DNA from: Candidatus Cloacimonadota bacterium
GTDB lineage: Bacteria > Cloacimonadota > Cloacimonadia > Cloacimonadales > TCS61
Reading direction: 5' to 3'
Assembly (NCBI GenBank): GCA_030626645.1
Contig: DAOUTP010000030.1
Location: forward strand, 1 to 12,491
DNA length: 12,491 nucleotides
Under the pieces are notes generated by a model, which saw nothing but the letters and a program-made list of their open reading frames with translations, did not search any database and was not told the DNA's origin. Shown one piece after another: positions 6,588 to 12,491 of the stretch. A program made the position numbers and the translations under genes. Numbering within the stretch: position 1 is the stretch's first letter; every line of letters starts with the position of its first letter.

Positions 6588-7012
6588 AAATCAATTTTAT
6601 GTTCACGTAATAACTCAATATATTCTTCCATGAAACTCTTCCTAAAATGATGAATTAGTTGATTTTTTACATATTCTATCAACCTGTTCTTTTCAGTTAT
6701 TGAATATGTAAAAGCACCATAACCATCTTGCCAGCCGTTAAAACTCGGGAAACAAGAATTTTCTTTGATCCAGCTCGAAGTTGAAAGTTTTATATCTTTC
6801 ACTAATGAAGAAAGAGTCACACTCGGATGGATATGAGTAATAATATGGATATGATCCTCTACACCATTAATTCTATAAAGATGACATTTCTTATTCTTCA
6901 AAATTCCACAAATATAAGCATATAGTTTTTCTCTATCTTTTTCCTTAAGAGTTCTTTCTCTTTTTTTTGTTGAAAATACAATCTGGTATAATATTTGTGT
7001 GTAAGTTGACAT
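6566..7012 (-). CDS. REP-associated tyrosine transposase (IS200-like, Y1_Tnp)
   Basis: The 148-residue protein is a complete single-domain HUH/Y1 transposase. The metal-binding HUH motif is DHIHII (His54, His56) and the catalytic tyrosine is Tyr114 in LIEYVKNQ. The family-typical WQDGYGAFTYS (94-104) is present, as is YQIVFSTKKRER at the start. Such enzymes nick and join single-stranded DNA next to palindromic hairpins. RAYT members are usually single copy, associated with REP/BIME repeats, and longer than IS200 TnpA at the C-terminus. All key residues are intact, so activity is plausible. A strong GGGGAGG ribosome binding site lies about 10 bases before the ATG. Palindrome cassettes flank the gene on both sides, and its stop codon lies 6 bases from the nearest palindrome. 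It appears autonomous, not part of either neighbouring operon. Confidence 0.95.
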   Translation of the reverse strand: MSTYTQILYQIVFSTKKRERTLKEKDREKLYAYICGILKNKKCHLYRINGVEDHIHIITHIHPSVTLSSLVKDIKLSTSSWIKENSCFPSFNGWQDGYGAFTYSITEKNRLIEYVKNQLIHHFRKSFMEEYIELLREHKIDFDERYLL

Positions 7013-7058
7013 CCTATAGATTACCTCCCCAATTATGTTATGTCCCGTATTTTTTGTT

Positions 7059-7213
7059 AAACCCTGTTAGGGTTTTTCGCAAGTTTCACCTACAGACCAC
7101 AGATTTCATCTGCGGTTATTATAGTTCAATCCCTTCGGGATTTGTATTATTTGATTCTTTCTTTATAAACTCCGAAGGAGTTAAATGTAAATAACTACGG
7201 GTAAAACCCGTAG
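7059..7213. repeat. Right multi-palindrome cassette (direct repeat with 6220-6375)
   Basis: This copy lies upstream of the transposase. Palindromes: 7059-7075 AAACCCT/AGGGTTT around GTT; a degraded ACCTA unit near 7080-7093; 7096-7116 ACCACAGAT/ATCTGCGGT around TTC, with one substitution that still allows a G-U pair on the minus strand; 7128-7142 AATCCC/GGGATT around TTC; 7168-7182 AACTCC/GGAGTT around GAA; and 7195-7213 CTACGGGTAAAACCCGTAG. The transposase promoter must lie in or near this block, since it ends about 45 bases before the ATG. Confidence 0.85.
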
Positions 7214-7252
7214 AAAAGAAACAAACATAATCATATCTATTTTCTCGTCCAA

Positions 7253-7300
7253 CCTTCCGAATCCTCAACAACAAAAACATGAAAGAAAGGCTTCGGAAGG
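7253..7300. repeat. 9-bp inverted repeat with 30-base loop after the PHP gene
   Basis: CCTTCCGAA (7253-7261) and TTCGGAAGG (7292-7300) are perfect inverted repeats around a 30-base AC-rich loop, beginning about 10 bases past the stop of the PHP-domain gene. No T-tract follows on the minus strand, so it is not a standard intrinsic terminator. It may cap the 3' end of the operon transcript or be another palindrome-family relic. Confidence 0.4.
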
Positions 7301-7310
7301 GAAATCAATC

Positions 7311-8360
7311 TCAAATCACATAAATATTATTCGTAAAGATCCAGCCATAACCAAATCTATAAATTTCTAACCTGTAATTCCCTTTTTGTGATATTTCAAA
7401 TCTTCCCTTTTCATCAAGTTTAGAAGCAATCTGCTTTCCATTTCTATAAAGTTTTACTCTGGCAATTTTTGGAAGTCTGAAATAAAAATACATGTTCTCG
7501 GAAAATGTTAGCTCTTCACCAAAGATAGCACTTTCATCTTTTGATGAGGCTATACCGGCATAAAAATCGTATGGATTTCCAACTTTATAATTTACTATAT
7601 AACTATTACCATTTTTTAAAGCTTTCAAAATATTCTGCTGATCAATTTGGACATCTTCATGAATAAGAACATTTGTACGAATTGAACGGAATAATGTTTT
7701 GTGAGTGAGAAATTCTAACTTGATACCAAATTTCTCTATTCGTTCAGAATGAGCATCCACACTGCCAATAGCTGATCTTCTCTTCCCTGCATTATTCAAT
7801 TCATCCCAGTAATTTAAAGTTTCGCGGAGTGGTTTGCGCACAAACAATGATGGAAATAGGACAAAGAATAATCCATTCAATTTTGGATTTAATTTCCCGA
7901 TCCATTCCGAAAGATAATTCCAAATCTCAATTCCATCAAAGTTGTCGTTATTCTTATCAGTCCAAATATATTTCCTGAATTGTTTGGAAGCTCTTTTTTC
8001 AAAAGGATGTGCAGCAAAACAAATTGCATCAGAATCGGCATAACGCTGAGTATACTCTTTAGCTTCCATACCTTTGATGATCTCCTCAGTATTAAAAACC
8101 AGAAAGTGATTATTCTTTTCAGGATCATTAATTTCAGCACCTACAATTACGATAAGATCGTTTTCTATTTTTACAGCTTCATCATCCCTTGCAGCCATTG
8201 TATGATGATCATTTATTGTTAAATAATCCAGTTCATTCTTCTTTGCTGCTTTAAGTATTTTACGCAGCTTTACATTCGAATCAAAGGAATAAATTGTATG
8301 ATTGTGAACACAGCCTGTAAGTTCAAAGTACTTTTTATTAAAAATATTCTTTTTTTTCAT
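7311..8360 (-). CDS. PHP-domain metal-dependent phosphoesterase
   Basis: This 349-residue protein has a PHP domain, the polymerase/histidinol phosphatase fold that hydrolyses phosphoesters with a multi-metal centre. Motifs in order: GCVHNHTIYSFDS (His19, His21), TINDHHT (Asp51, His52, His53), GAEIN (Glu76), HFLVF (His85), AAHPF (His118) and GSVDAHS (Asp202, His204). All expected ligands are present. After residue about 235 comes a beta-rich C-terminal extension (PKIARVKLYRNGKQI, then GYGWIFTNNIYVI), resembling the Ig-like tail of other COG0613-type proteins. A hydrophobic stretch near 161-173 may touch the membrane; there is no signal peptide. The substrate is unknown. It begins one base after the stop of the secreted-protein gene, with AGG just upstream, and is the last gene of a three-gene unit. 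Confidence 0.9.
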   Translation of the reverse strand: MKKKNIFNKKYFELTGCVHNHTIYSFDSNVKLRKILKAAKKNELDYLTINDHHTMAARDDEAVKIENDLIVIVGAEINDPEKNNHFLVFNTEEIIKGMEAKEYTQRYADSDAICFAAHPFEKRASKQFRKYIWTDKNNDNFDGIEIWNYLSEWIGKLNPKLNGLFFVLFPSLFVRKPLRETLNYWDELNNAGKRRSAIGSVDAHSERIEKFGIKLEFLTHKTLFRSIRTNVLIHEDVQIDQQNILKALKNGNSYIVNYKVGNPYDFYAGIASSKDESAIFGEELTFSENMYFYFRLPKIARVKLYRNGKQIASKLDEKGRFEISQKGNYRLEIYRFGYGWIFTNNIYVI

Positions 8361-8361
8361 T

Positions 8362-10335
8362 TTACCTGATCAACAGACTTTTTTTATGATATTTATATTC
8401 TTTTCCATTAGCTTCTGCTTTGATCTGCATCAGGTATATCCCGCTGGAAACTTGCTTATTCACATTATTCTTTCCATTCCAAATAAAAGAAACATTCTGT
8501 GATGTTGGTTCTTGGATTATTGTTTTCACTAATTGCCCTTTTATGTTGTATATCTTTAACTCAGCAGATTGAATCGATTTAGAAAGAAAAAATGAAATAT
8601 TCATAGACTCTGTAGTTTTGCACGGATTTGGAAAAATATGCATACTATACTCGGTTTTAGGAATTTCATCCTCATCCAGGCTAACAAGCCCGGGTTGGAA
8701 TTCTATAAACGGAAGCTTGTTCACATGAAAGATCTCTTTTGTTTCATCATTCTGAAGCCAATAAACAATTTCGCAATTATCCTGATTGTTGTTTATGGTT
8801 GTATAATCATCATTCATATTGAAAAGAACAGTATCAGAGATAGTTGAATTATCCAAAAACTGAGCTGCATCAACTTCAGCAATTAAATACGTAAAAACTG
8901 GAATATTTGTATCAGCAGGAATCCCCGGTTCGTTTTCTACATTTTCTATCACTCCAACTCGCAAAGTAAGATCATTTATGAATTCATCAAAAAGAAGAGT
9001 TTCTGTGTTTTCTATTTCATAAGAGAAGCCAACATTTCCCATTTCGTTGTAATAAGCATAGCAGGTATCATTGCTGATGAATGTACTATTTGAAAATGCA
9101 ATATTGTAAAGTTCTGTTAACTGAGCAGAATATTGCGAAGTATAACCCAGCAGCTTTTCATTGCCACCAACGATTGTAGCAGGGAAACCCATCAGATCAT
9201 AATAATGGTATCTTTCGTAAGAATCATCATTATAAAATGGTTCATCATTGAGATCTGCAAAGTAATTCAGTAAAATACAATTTGAAGTATCTAAAACAGA
9301 TGCTTGCACAGACCAGATATTATCTGAATTTGAACTATTTAACTGCACTGCATTCTCGATCATAAGATTTTCCAATACTTCAATATAAATTTGAAATTCA
9401 TTTTCAATAGTATTATTCTGAGTTAGACTATCTGTTTCACAAAATAGTTCAGCCGCAAATTGATATTGAGAAGCTCTATCCGGAAGTATATACATGAGAC
9501 TATCACTTACATCGAATACATAAGTCTCATTTGCATTAAGCACTGGTAAATCAATTTGCTGGCAAGAAGTACTGTCGGCTGTGTAAACAAGCTCAATTGC
9601 GTCATTTGGATCTTCCAATAAAGGAATAATATAACTTGCAGAAACCGGAATATCAGAATTATTTTTTATTGTAAATTTAGGATGTATGGAATTACCTGGC
9701 AAGAATTCACCTTCCCAATCAATTGAAACCAGATCCAGATCTGTTCCTTCTGTTAAAAATCTGCCCTGAAGGCTAAAAAGAAATTCCGAATCATAACTAA
9801 TGCTGAACATGCTGTAGTAGTAACCATTGTTTATAAAATAACTTTGCATGCCACCAACAGCAGAAGCCGAAATGAATTGCTCGGTTGTATTTGTGGGATA
9901 ATCTACGACAAGCCACAGTGTTGTATCTGTAATAGTATTAGAAAATTGAATGTAATTCCAATCTTGATATTGAATCTCAGCGGTTTGCAGTGTTTGAGAG
10001 AATAATAAACTATCAGGATGAATAAGAGGTTGCCCATATCTATCTTCACAAAGTTTTATTGTTAAAGGGTCAGAACCGCCTACCCCCGGAATAAATATAT
10101 TGGCGCCTTCTGCTTGATAAGCTAGAGAATCTATTTCAGGATAGAATTCGTTGAATTCAAATTTAACTGCCCAGCTATCACTTCCGAACCAATGCTGGTC
10201 GTCAGTGTTTGTATGATAATAAAATAATGTATCCCGCATTGTAGACCTCACATTCCTACCCGATGCAGTATGATAATCAACTGCATTGAGCAGTGAGAAA
10301 ACAAGCGCTATTATTACGAAAATATATCTTCTCAA
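8362..10335 (-). CDS. Secreted protein with C-terminal FlgD-like/type IX sorting domain
   Basis: I place the start at a TTG at 10335 (MRRYIFVIIALVFSLLNA), because AAGGAG at 10347-10342 lies six bases upstream. A TTG two codons earlier abuts that site and is too close. The 657-residue product has a signal peptide cleaved after LNA. Residues about 20-190 are beta-rich (WAVKFEFNEFYP, NYIQFSNT). Residues about 200-310 contain a CARDB-like segment (DLVSIDWEGEFLPG). Residues about 320-420 (FADLNDEPFYN, YYDLMGFPATIVGG) resemble the thioredoxin-like part of Omp28-related proteins, but without a CxxC. The last ~90 residues hold FPNPC, LKIYNIKGQLVKTI, FIWNGKN and SSGIYLMQI, the hallmark of FlgD-like/type A sorting domains that direct export and surface attachment. 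Function is unknown. It follows the acyltransferase gene by 50 bases, with a TATAAT-like hexamer at 10370-10365 in the gap. Confidence 0.88.
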   Translation of the reverse strand: MRRYIFVIIALVFSLLNAVDYHTASGRNVRSTMRDTLFYYHTNTDDQHWFGSDSWAVKFEFNEFYPEIDSLAYQAEGANIFIPGVGGSDPLTIKLCEDRYGQPLIHPDSLLFSQTLQTAEIQYQDWNYIQFSNTITDTTLWLVVDYPTNTTEQFISASAVGGMQSYFINNGYYYSMFSISYDSEFLFSLQGRFLTEGTDLDLVSIDWEGEFLPGNSIHPKFTIKNNSDIPVSASYIIPLLEDPNDAIELVYTADSTSCQQIDLPVLNANETYVFDVSDSLMYILPDRASQYQFAAELFCETDSLTQNNTIENEFQIYIEVLENLMIENAVQLNSSNSDNIWSVQASVLDTSNCILLNYFADLNDEPFYNDDSYERYHYYDLMGFPATIVGGNEKLLGYTSQYSAQLTELYNIAFSNSTFISNDTCYAYYNEMGNVGFSYEIENTETLLFDEFINDLTLRVGVIENVENEPGIPADTNIPVFTYLIAEVDAAQFLDNSTISDTVLFNMNDDYTTINNNQDNCEIVYWLQNDETKEIFHVNKLPFIEFQPGLVSLDEDEIPKTEYSMHIFPNPCKTTESMNISFFLSKSIQSAELKIYNIKGQLVKTIIQEPTSQNVSFIWNGKNNVNKQVSSGIYLMQIKAEANGKEYKYHKKSLLIR

Positions 10336-10341
10336 AAGCAA

Positions 10342-10347
10342 CTCCTT
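10342..10347 (-). promoter_or_regulatory. Ribosome binding site that fixes a TTG start
   Basis: AAGGAG at 10347-10342 is a full Shine-Dalgarno match. It lies 6 bases from the TTG at 10335 but directly against the TTG at 10341, so the downstream TTG is the better start. This removes two residues (Met-Leu) and leaves the signal peptide starting MRRYIF. Confidence 0.7.
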
Positions 10348-10385
10348 ACAAGCAAATGTTTGTAATTATACTTTATTGTAAAGCA

Positions 10386-11273
10386 TTATATCTTTCTGGC
10401 TTTTTTATGACCTTTCCAGCGTTTATGTACCCAGAACCACAAATGAGGATATTGATAAATATATTTTTCTATCCTCTTAGAAATTATTTCAGTTAATTTA
10501 GCAATATCTTCTAAGTTATTTTTGAATCCTTCGGGAGAAATGATCTCTTCACAAATGAATACATGACTTCCGTCATCTTTCCTTATCGCATATGCCGGAG
10601 CAATGGGACATCCTGTTTTTATGGCGATCTTAGCAGCTCCAACAAAGGTGGATGCTTCATGTCCTAAAAAATCTGTAAGTACACCATTTCTACCGGCATT
10701 CTGATCCATTAATAAACTTACTATATAACCATCACCGAGCATTTTAAGAATTGGTCTGAGCGCATTCTTTTTATTAATTACAATAACTTTATCTTTTAAA
10801 CGTAATGCATTTGTATAATCATCAAAGTATCTGTTCCGCTGTCTTTTACCCACAACTGCCATATCAAAGTGAGATGCTATAAATTTACCTGCAAGTTCCC
10901 AATTTCCAAAATGACCGGTAACCAAGATCACACCTTTTCCTTCTTCAACTGCATCCTTGAGGTTTTTCCAGCCTTTTATTTCACACCTTTCGAAAAGTTT
11001 TTCTTTGTTGCCGAAATACGATTCAGCAGTCGTTAATCCCATATGATAATACATTTTATTTAAGATTTTTTTTATCTCTTTTTTCGGTTTATCAGGGAAG
11101 ACCATTTTAAGTTGCTTATTTGCTAAAGATTTACGAATGTTAAAAATACTTGCACCAAATACAAAGAGACTAGCCAGGAATGATCTGGTAAATTTATATG
11201 GAAAGACTTTGAATATATTAATAAACAATTTAAAAAAGAAAAATTCTATCTTGCTCTTTGTTAATTTCTTCAT
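10386..11273 (-). CDS. LpxL/HtrB-type lysophospholipid (lipid A) acyltransferase
   Basis: This 295-residue inner-membrane-associated protein has the LpxL/LPLAT pattern. A hydrophobic N-terminal anchor spans about 11-46. The catalytic motif GHFGNWE has His121 and Glu126 as the HX4E pair. SLLMDQNAGRNG (186-197) is followed by DFLGHEASTFVGAAKIA (201-217). The closing YPHLWFWVHKRWK (275-287) is strongly conserved in late lipid A acyltransferases. The family transfers acyl groups to Kdo2-lipid A precursors or related lipids on the cytoplasmic face of the inner membrane, which supports a diderm cell with LPS-like lipid. Acyl chain and acceptor cannot be told from sequence. GGAG lies five bases before the ATG and is inside a hairpin. 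It is the first gene of the unit that continues with the secreted protein and PHP protein. Confidence 0.93.
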   Translation of the reverse strand: MKKLTKSKIEFFFFKLFINIFKVFPYKFTRSFLASLFVFGASIFNIRKSLANKQLKMVFPDKPKKEIKKILNKMYYHMGLTTAESYFGNKEKLFERCEIKGWKNLKDAVEEGKGVILVTGHFGNWELAGKFIASHFDMAVVGKRQRNRYFDDYTNALRLKDKVIVINKKNALRPILKMLGDGYIVSLLMDQNAGRNGVLTDFLGHEASTFVGAAKIAIKTGCPIAPAYAIRKDDGSHVFICEEIISPEGFKNNLEDIAKLTEIISKRIEKYIYQYPHLWFWVHKRWKGHKKARKI

Positions 11274-11278
11274 CCCTT

Positions 11279-11299
11279 CTCCAGTTTCATAATCTGGAG
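11279..11299 (-). promoter_or_regulatory. Hairpin covering the acyltransferase Shine-Dalgarno
   Basis: CTCCAG and CTGGAG form a perfect 6-bp inverted repeat around nine bases. In the minus-strand mRNA the 3' arm contains the GGAG that serves as ribosome binding site for the ATG at 11273. Folding would hide that site, which could throttle or thermally control translation. A six-codon frame (MKLEKG) begins inside the loop region and its TGA overlaps the acyltransferase ATG, but it has no ribosome binding site of its own. Confidence 0.4.
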
Positions 11300-11362
11300 C
11301 AAATTTGATAAGATGGGGTTTGAAAGTAAAGTTAATTTTTGCAAGATATTCTTTGATAACCT

Positions 11363-11383
11363 TTATCTATTACGCTTAGATAA
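11363..11383. promoter_or_regulatory. 21-bp dyad, possible operator
   Basis: TTATCTA (11363-11369) and TAGATAA (11377-11383) are perfect inverted repeats separated by seven bases. The site is about midway between the two divergent genes, at a size and spacing typical of a dimeric transcription factor site. It is not followed by a T-tract on either strand. Confidence 0.35.
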
Positions 11384-11468
11384 TTTGAATACTATTTTAA
11401 TTTTCTTTTTCTTGACTTTAGCATTTTTAGAAAAAATCTGTAACAGAGAATAATCGTAGGAGAGTAAA

Positions 11469-12179
11469 TTGAAAATACTTGCATTAAGCACAACATCAAG
11501 TTCTGGCAGTATTGCAATTTATAATGATGATCACATCTCGTATATCAACCATCTCGATATTAAAATAACTCATTCTGAACGTCTATTGCCTCAGATCGAT
11601 GCAGGGCTGAAGAATTCAAAAATTGAGATTTCCGATATTGATCTGGTTGTAATTGCAAATGGACCCGGATCTTTTACAGGTATTAGAATAGGTCTTGCTA
11701 CAGCAAAAGGGATTTGCATGGCTCTCAATATTCCCCTGCTACCAATTAATACTTTAGAACTTTTAGCAAATAATATTGCTCCTTCAAATAGGAACATACT
11801 TGCACTCATAGATGCGAGAATGAATGAAGTTTATGCTGCATTGTATTCTCCTGATTTGGAAATCCTGATACCGGGAACTAATGCAAAACCGGCTGATATA
11901 TTCAAGTTAATTAAATATCCTTTTATCGTTGTAGGAGACGGTTCAAAAGAATTCAAAAAAGATATTATAGAAAGTGGGATTGATCATACTTTTTGTATGG
12001 AACATCAGAATATTCCGTTGGCTTCTACACTGATAAGCATAGCACTCAAAAGAAAAGTCCCCGAATATGATTTTGAGAATATATCGGAATTGGAACCCTT
12101 TTATTTAAGAAAATCTCAGGCAGAACTTGTTCGAGACGAGAAAATTAAGAAACAAAAAAGTAATACGAAAAAACTATAG
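11469..12179 (+). CDS. tsaB: TsaB, tRNA N6-threonylcarbamoyladenosine biosynthesis protein
   Basis: The 236-residue protein is TsaB, the scaffold partner of TsaD in threonylcarbamoyl transfer to A37 of ANN-decoding tRNAs. It belongs to the ASKHA fold. Visible signatures are ILALSTTSSSGSIAIY (phosphate-1-like strand, 3-18), NGPGSFTGIRIGLATAKG (64-81), LIDARMNEVYAALY (113-126) and EPFYLRKSQAE (209-219), which is typical of the C-terminus. It uses a TTG start: AGGAGA at 11458-11463 is five bases upstream, and no ATG lies near. A lysine-rich tail (EKIKKQKSNTKKL) closes it. Length is normal for the family. It is followed by the dCMP deaminase gene after nine bases, so the two are co-transcribed. 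Confidence 0.97.
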   Translation: MKILALSTTSSSGSIAIYNDDHISYINHLDIKITHSERLLPQIDAGLKNSKIEISDIDLVVIANGPGSFTGIRIGLATAKGICMALNIPLLPINTLELLANNIAPSNRNILALIDARMNEVYAALYSPDLEILIPGTNAKPADIFKLIKYPFIVVGDGSKEFKKDIIESGIDHTFCMEHQNIPLASTLISIALKRKVPEYDFENISELEPFYLRKSQAELVRDEKIKKQKSNTKKL

Positions 12180-12188
12180 AGGTAATTA

Positions 12189-12491
12189 ATGAATAACAGA
12201 CCAAGCTGGCATCAGTATTTTATGGAAATGGCATATCTGGCAGGTACTAGATCAACCTGTTTACGCAGACAAGTAGGAGCAATAATCGTAAAGGATAATC
12301 AGATCTTATCTACAGGATATAATGGAGCACCTAAACATATCAGGCATTGCGCAATTACTGGATGTCTTCGCGAACAATTAAATGTTCCTTCCGGTGAAAG
12401 ACATGAATTGTGTCGTGGAGTTCATGCTGAGCAAAATGCAGTCATACAAGCTGCAATTAATGGAACATCTATCCGCGGTGCTTCTCTTTAT
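12189..12491 (+). CDS. Deoxycytidylate (dCMP) deaminase, N-terminal 101 residues (cut by window edge)
   Basis: The frame is open from the ATG at 12189 to the window end. The product (MNNRPSWHQYFMEMAYLAGT...) matches dCMP deaminases of the ComEB type: ARS-like STCLRRQVGAIIVKD (22-36), STGYNGAP (41-48), Cys54 and Cys59 in the family's extra-zinc loop region, and the catalytic HAEQNAV (His79, Glu81), where the zinc ligand and proton-shuttling glutamate are seen. The second zinc motif (PCxxC) lies beyond the window. The enzyme turns dCMP into dUMP for dTTP synthesis in the cytoplasm. AGAGG overlaps the tsaB stop and precedes the ATG by six bases, indicating translation from the same mRNA. Nothing suggests a break other than the window edge. 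Confidence 0.93.
   Translation, partial: MNNRPSWHQYFMEMAYLAGTRSTCLRRQVGAIIVKDNQILSTGYNGAPKHIRHCAITGCLREQLNVPSGERHELCRGVHAEQNAVIQAAINGTSIRGASLY

Larger units (their letters stand above)
6220..7213 (-). mobile_element. RAYT (IS200-like) element with flanking palindrome cassettes
   Basis: An IS200-like REP-associated tyrosine transposase gene (6566-7012) is bracketed by two direct ~155-bp palindrome cassettes, with a partial extra cassette at its 3' side. Transposase and cassettes together look like one replicating unit, comparable to the REPtron arrangement. Outer limits are approximate: I see no target-site duplication, and IS200-type elements usually make none. The element lies between two operons (7311-11273 and 845-6143), so it interrupts no gene visible here. 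Confidence 0.7.
11274..11468. other. Divergent intergenic control region between acyltransferase and tsaB
   Basis: These 195 bases must hold promoters for both directions. I see a 7-bp dyad (11363-11383), a hairpin over the acyltransferase ribosome binding site (11279-11299), and a TTGACT -35-like box for tsaB at 11412-11417, without a good -10 at normal spacing. No RNA gene or small coding region is supported. Confidence 0.6.

Noticed and set aside
6436..6618. A 60-residue coding region on the minus strand
   Set aside because: It runs out of frame through the end of the transposase, a palindrome cassette and the relic tail, and has no ribosome binding site.
6967..7194. A plus-strand coding region opposite the transposase start
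   Set aside because: It is composed of palindrome cassette sequence and the reverse of the transposase N-terminus; composition and lack of a start signal argue against it.
6220..7213. CRISPR array
   Set aside because: The repeated units are different palindromes of 13-21 bases with irregular, themselves conserved, spacers; there is no single repeat with unique spacers and no cas gene.
6220..7213. Stem variation between cassette copies as proof of selected RNA structure
   Set aside because: Every difference is a single transition, and any transition leaves a G-U pair on one strand, so the pairs kept do not show covariation.
11274..11468. Riboswitch or small RNA gene in the divergent gap
   Set aside because: Only two short dyads are visible in 195 bases, with no conserved aptamer motif I recognise and no terminator.
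1..12491. tRNA or rRNA genes
   Set aside because: No cloverleaf-like sequence with a T-loop motif and no rRNA segment was seen in the intergenic regions.

Overview
The window is AT-rich bacterial chromosome. The organism is probably a diderm of the FCB superphylum, most like Candidatus Cloacimonadota or a Bacteroidetes relative. The reasons are a secreted protein ending in a FlgD-like/type IX-type sorting domain, two lipoproteins with clear lipoboxes, an outer-membrane-like protein, an LpxL-type acyltransferase, TTG starts, and an IS200-like REP-associated transposase set among short palindromes. The phylum is an inference; no rRNA or marker long enough to settle it is present.

Layout. (1) 1-590, minus: the N-terminal part of a lipoprotein with its own promoter. 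(2) 591-844: a gap with a promoter for (1) and a hairpin/T-tract terminator for the operon that follows. (3) 845-6143, minus: six tightly packed genes, read from right to left as YhaM-type 3'-5' exoribonuclease, WalJ/YycJ-type metallo-beta-lactamase hydrolase, Ca2+/Na+ antiporter, class I glutamine amidotransferase, endonuclease/exonuclease/phosphatase (EEP) lipoprotein, and outer-membrane-like protein. Gaps are 1 to 25 bases, so they form one likely transcription unit. (4) About 6200-7215: a REP-associated tyrosine transposase (RAYT) with intact catalytic residues, flanked by two ~155-bp direct copies of a cassette of different small palindromes, with a partial third copy and the decayed 3' end of another transposase. 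(5) 7311-11273, minus: LpxL-type acyltransferase, secreted protein with sorting domain, and PHP-domain phosphoesterase, with gaps of 50 and 1 bases. (6) 11274-11468: a divergent control region with a 21-bp dyad and a hairpin over the acyltransferase ribosome binding site. (7) 11469-12491, plus: tsaB (TTG start) and the first 101 codons of a dCMP deaminase, cut by the window edge.

Most genes are housekeeping or envelope functions: RNA/DNA processing (YhaM, WalJ-like), ion homeostasis, lipid A or membrane lipid acylation, tRNA t6A modification (TsaB) and dTTP precursor supply (dCMP deaminase). The least ordinary part is the 6200-7215 element. Nearly every palindrome there has a different stem but the same design, a 5-9 bp perfect or near-perfect stem closed by a 3-base loop that is usually TTC on one strand and GAA on the other. 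That is unlike a classical REP family, in which one stem sequence is repeated.
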